Below, piece after piece: positions 5,938 to 7,565 of a DNA stretch of 7,565 nucleotides (positions are counted from its first letter, which is position 1; each line of letters begins with the position of its first letter). The notes below the pieces were generated by a model. It worked only from the letters and a program-made list of their open reading frames with translations. It was not told where the DNA came from and made no database searches. The position numbers and the translations under genes are program-made. Source of the DNA: Oscillibacter sp. (GTDB lineage Bacteria; Bacillota; Clostridia; Oscillospirales; Oscillospiraceae); contig VSMY01000003.1 in NCBI GenBank assembly GCA_009773995.1, positions 1-7,565 of the forward strand. The letters run 5' to 3'.

Positions 5938-5948
5938 AAAAGTTGCGC
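5938..5948 (+). repeat. AAAARTTGCGC motif, copy 3 (upstream of the lipoprotein promoter)
   Basis: The + strand reads AAAAGTTGCGC, identical to copy 2 in inverted orientation. Its end is ten bases upstream of the -35 box at 5959, a usual position for an AraC-type activator. The last bases continue as TTGCGCAA (5943-5950), a perfect 8-bp palindrome. Confidence 0.5.
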
Positions 5949-5958
5949 AAGAAAGGGA

Positions 5959-5988
5959 TTGCTTTGCCAGCGGCTAACCCGTTATACT
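5959..5988 (+). promoter_or_regulatory. Candidate promoter of the sugar-binding lipoprotein gene
   Basis: TTGCTT (5959-5964) and TATACT (5983-5988) are separated by 18 bp. The -10 is good, while the -35 matches consensus mainly in its TTG, which fits a promoter that needs an activator. The expected start is near 5995, about 54 bases before the ATG. Confidence 0.6.
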
Positions 5989-5998
5989 AAATTTTACA

Positions 5999-6015
5999 AG
6001 GCCGGAGACCGGCCT
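5999..6015 (+). promoter_or_regulatory. Small GC hairpin in the lipoprotein leader
   Basis: AGGCCGG (5999-6005) and CCGGCCT (6009-6015) pair perfectly across a three-base AGA loop, starting a few bases after the predicted transcription start. It may protect the 5' end of the RNA or act as an operator. It leaves the ribosome site AAGGAGG (6035-6041) free. Confidence 0.5.
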
Positions 6016-6048
6016 GCGGAAGCCCCTATATTATAAGGAGGTAGACTT

Positions 6049-7440
6049 ATGAAGAAGTTTTTCAGTCTCTTGCTGACTCTGGCGCTGGTGCTGTCCCTGG
6101 CCGCCTGCGGCGGCGGAAACGGCGGCTCTGACGCCGGGACCGCCGCTCCGCCCCCCGCCGACAGCGGCAGCAGCGATACCCAGACCCCGCCTCCCGCCGA
6201 GGACGTGACCATCACCGTGGCCGCCCTGGCCTCCGGCTATGAGGAAGCCTATCCCGGCATGTGGCAGGAGGTCTGCGACGCCTTCACCGCCGAGACCGGC
6301 GTGAAGGTCAACCTGATCTGCGACAAAAATCTGGAAGACGTCATCGGGCCCTCCATGCAGGGCGGCGACTTCCCCGACGTGATTCACCTGGCCACCGGCC
6401 GGGAGAAGGGCCTCACCGAGCAGTTCATCAAGGACCGCAACATCGCCGAGCTGACGGACGTGCTGTCCATGACCATCCCCGGCGAGAGCGCCAAGGTCTC
6501 CGACAAAATCGTCGGCGGCTTCACGGACACCTCCGTGACGAACCCCTACGGCGACGGCGTGACCTACCTGGCCCCCATGTTCTACTCCCCCTGCGGCCTG
6601 TTCTACAACGCGGGCCTTTTCGAGGAGAAGGGCTGGACCGTGCCCGCCACCTGGGACGAGATGTGGGAGCTGGCCGAGAAGGCCAAGGCGGAGGACAGCT
6701 ACCTCTTCACCTATCCCACTACCGGCTACTTTGACGCCTTCCTGTACGCCCTGATGTACTCCGTGGGCGGCGCCGACTTCTTCAACAAGGCCACTACTTA
6801 CGCCGAGGGCATCTGGGATACCCCCGAGGCCCAACAGTGCTTCGACATCATCGCGAAGCTGGCCTCCTACACGAACCCCGTCACCCCCGCCCAGGCCAAC
6901 GATCAGGACTTCACCCAGAACCAGCAGCTGGTCCTGGACAACAAGGCCCTGTTCATGCCCAACGGCACCTGGATCGTCGGCGAGATGGCCGAGGCTCCCC
7001 GGGCCGAGGGCTTCAAGTGGGGCATGACCGCCCTGCCCGCCGCCAAGGCCGGCGGCAGCGGCGCCAGCTACTGCTGGCTGGAGCAGGCGTGGATTCCCGC
7101 CGCCGCTCCCAACCTGGACGCGGCCAAGCAGTTCGTGGCCTTCCTGTACTCCGACGCGGCCTGCGCCATCTTCGCCAAGGGCGGCGCGGTGCAGCCCGTC
7201 CCCGGCCTGACCGACAACCTGGAAGGCGACAACAAAATGTTCTATTCCATCTATGACAACGGGGCCGACGCGGCCATGGGCAACTTCGCGGCCTACAACG
7301 CCGTGGCGGGCCTGGGCACCGTCCGGGAGGTCTTCCTGGATCCCGTCAACGGCCTGGTGAACGGCTCTATCTCCAAGGACCAGTGGATCTCCGATGTGAA
7401 GGCCGCCAGCGACCAGATGCGGGCCAACATCATGGGGTAA
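6049..7440 (+). CDS. Lipoprotein sugar-binding protein of an ABC importer (family 1 SBP)
   Basis: 463 residues. AAGGAGG (6035-6041) is seven bases before the ATG. The N-terminus is a lipoprotein signal: KK at 2-3, a hydrophobic core, then the lipobox LAAC with lipidated C20. A Gly/Ala/Pro/Ser linker runs to about 52, so the mature protein is tethered outside the membrane. The body is a type I extracellular solute-binding protein: VTITVAALASGYEE starts the first lobe, GDFPDVIHLATG is the typical 'PDV' region, and FYNAGLFEEKGWTVPATWDEMWELAEKAK is the classic hinge-side segment. Near the C-terminus, AKQFVAFLYSDAACAIFAKGGAVQPV fits the family. Such proteins pass sugars to an MsmF/MsmG-type permease pair, expected past the right edge. 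The SPCGLFYN and FTYPTTGYF wording recalls NgcE-like GlcNAc/chitobiose-binding proteins, which would suit the AGE neighbour, but this specificity is from memory. It is divergent from the AraC-type regulator, its likely activator. Confidence 0.93.
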   Translation: MKKFFSLLLTLALVLSLAACGGGNGGSDAGTAAPPPADSGSSDTQTPPPAEDVTITVAALASGYEEAYPGMWQEVCDAFTAETGVKVNLICDKNLEDVIGPSMQGGDFPDVIHLATGREKGLTEQFIKDRNIAELTDVLSMTIPGESAKVSDKIVGGFTDTSVTNPYGDGVTYLAPMFYSPCGLFYNAGLFEEKGWTVPATWDEMWELAEKAKAEDSYLFTYPTTGYFDAFLYALMYSVGGADFFNKATTYAEGIWDTPEAQQCFDIIAKLASYTNPVTPAQANDQDFTQNQQLVLDNKALFMPNGTWIVGEMAEAPRAEGFKWGMTALPAAKAGGSGASYCWLEQAWIPAAAPNLDAAKQFVAFLYSDAACAIFAKGGAVQPVPGLTDNLEGDNKMFYSIYDNGADAAMGNFAAYNAVAGLGTVREVFLDPVNGLVNGSISKDQWISDVKAASDQMRANIMG

Positions 7441-7565
7441 TCCCCCTCTAAAAACCGCATAGTTCATGACCCGGCGGCGGCGAGCAGGAACCCCACACCC
7501 ACCCCCCCCCCAAAAGAAAAACCCCCCACCAAAAAAAGAGAAACAGCGGCAGCCCCACAACCCCA
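7441..7565. other. Non-coding tail with C/A-rich low-complexity sequence at the contig edge
   Basis: After the stop at 7438-7440 no gene or clear terminator is seen. From about 7485 the sequence turns into runs of C and A, with ten C at 7502-7511, six C at 7522-7527 and seven A at 7531-7537. Only three G occur between 7491 and 7540. This is unlike anything else in the window. On the opposite strand it would be G/T-rich, as in low-quality read ends. It should not be read as a biological feature without checking. Confidence 0.6.

Noticed and set aside
5695..6036. 113-residue + strand open frame across the divergent control region
   Set aside because: It has no ribosome site and runs through two promoters and several inverted repeats. 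Its base composition is that of intergenic DNA, and nothing in it is recognisable.
6031..7560. 509-residue open frame on the minus strand across the lipoprotein gene
   Set aside because: Shadow of a strongly recognisable + strand gene. Its start lies in the low-complexity contig tail and no ribosome site is seen.
1..7565. CRISPR array, insertion sequence, phage or defence genes
   Set aside because: There are no regularly spaced repeats, transposase or integrase motifs, or terminal inverted repeats. All real genes belong to sugar uptake, metabolism or regulation.

Overview
The window looks like a contig end from a GC-rich gut Firmicute, most likely in the Oscillospiraceae (Flavonifractor/Intestinimonas-like). 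This is inferred from strongly C/G-ending codons, very good AGGAGG ribosome sites, a Gram-positive lipoprotein solute-binding protein and protein families common in Clostridia. No sequence here fixes the species.

Layout. (1) Bases 1-437: the C-terminal effector-binding half of a LacI-family regulator, cut by the left edge and followed by a hairpin terminator. (2) Bases 500-634: a control region with a strong candidate promoter (TTGAAA, 17 bp, extended -10 TATCAT) and a perfect 12-bp palindrome upstream of the -35. (3) Bases 635-4777: a tight four-gene + strand operon. It encodes an ROK-fold sugar kinase-like protein with a long N-terminal extension, an N-acylglucosamine 2-epimerase (AGE), an RpiR/MurR-type regulator with a SIS sugar-phosphate domain, and a YesL/DUF624 membrane protein. 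It ends at a bidirectional terminator. (4) Bases 4869-5702: a convergent AraC-family regulator with an N-terminal cupin. (5) Bases 5703-6048: a 346-bp divergent control region with two candidate promoters, leader hairpins and repeated motifs. (6) Bases 6049-7440: a lipoprotein sugar-binding protein of an ABC importer, whose permease genes would be expected past the right edge. (7) Bases 7441-7565: an odd C/A-rich low-complexity tail that may be an assembly artefact.

How it fits together (inference). The set reads as an amino-sugar uptake and catabolism locus. The lipoprotein would capture an amino sugar or oligosaccharide under AraC control. AGE would interconvert free N-acetylmannosamine and N-acetylglucosamine, and the ROK-like protein would phosphorylate or sense the sugar. 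The RpiR regulator would read a sugar phosphate. The enzymes are ordinary. The less described parts are the extended, zinc-motif-lacking ROK-like protein and the structured control region between araC and the binding-protein gene, where an 11-bp motif recurs at three promoter-relevant positions. I found no CRISPR array, mobile element, tRNA or rRNA.
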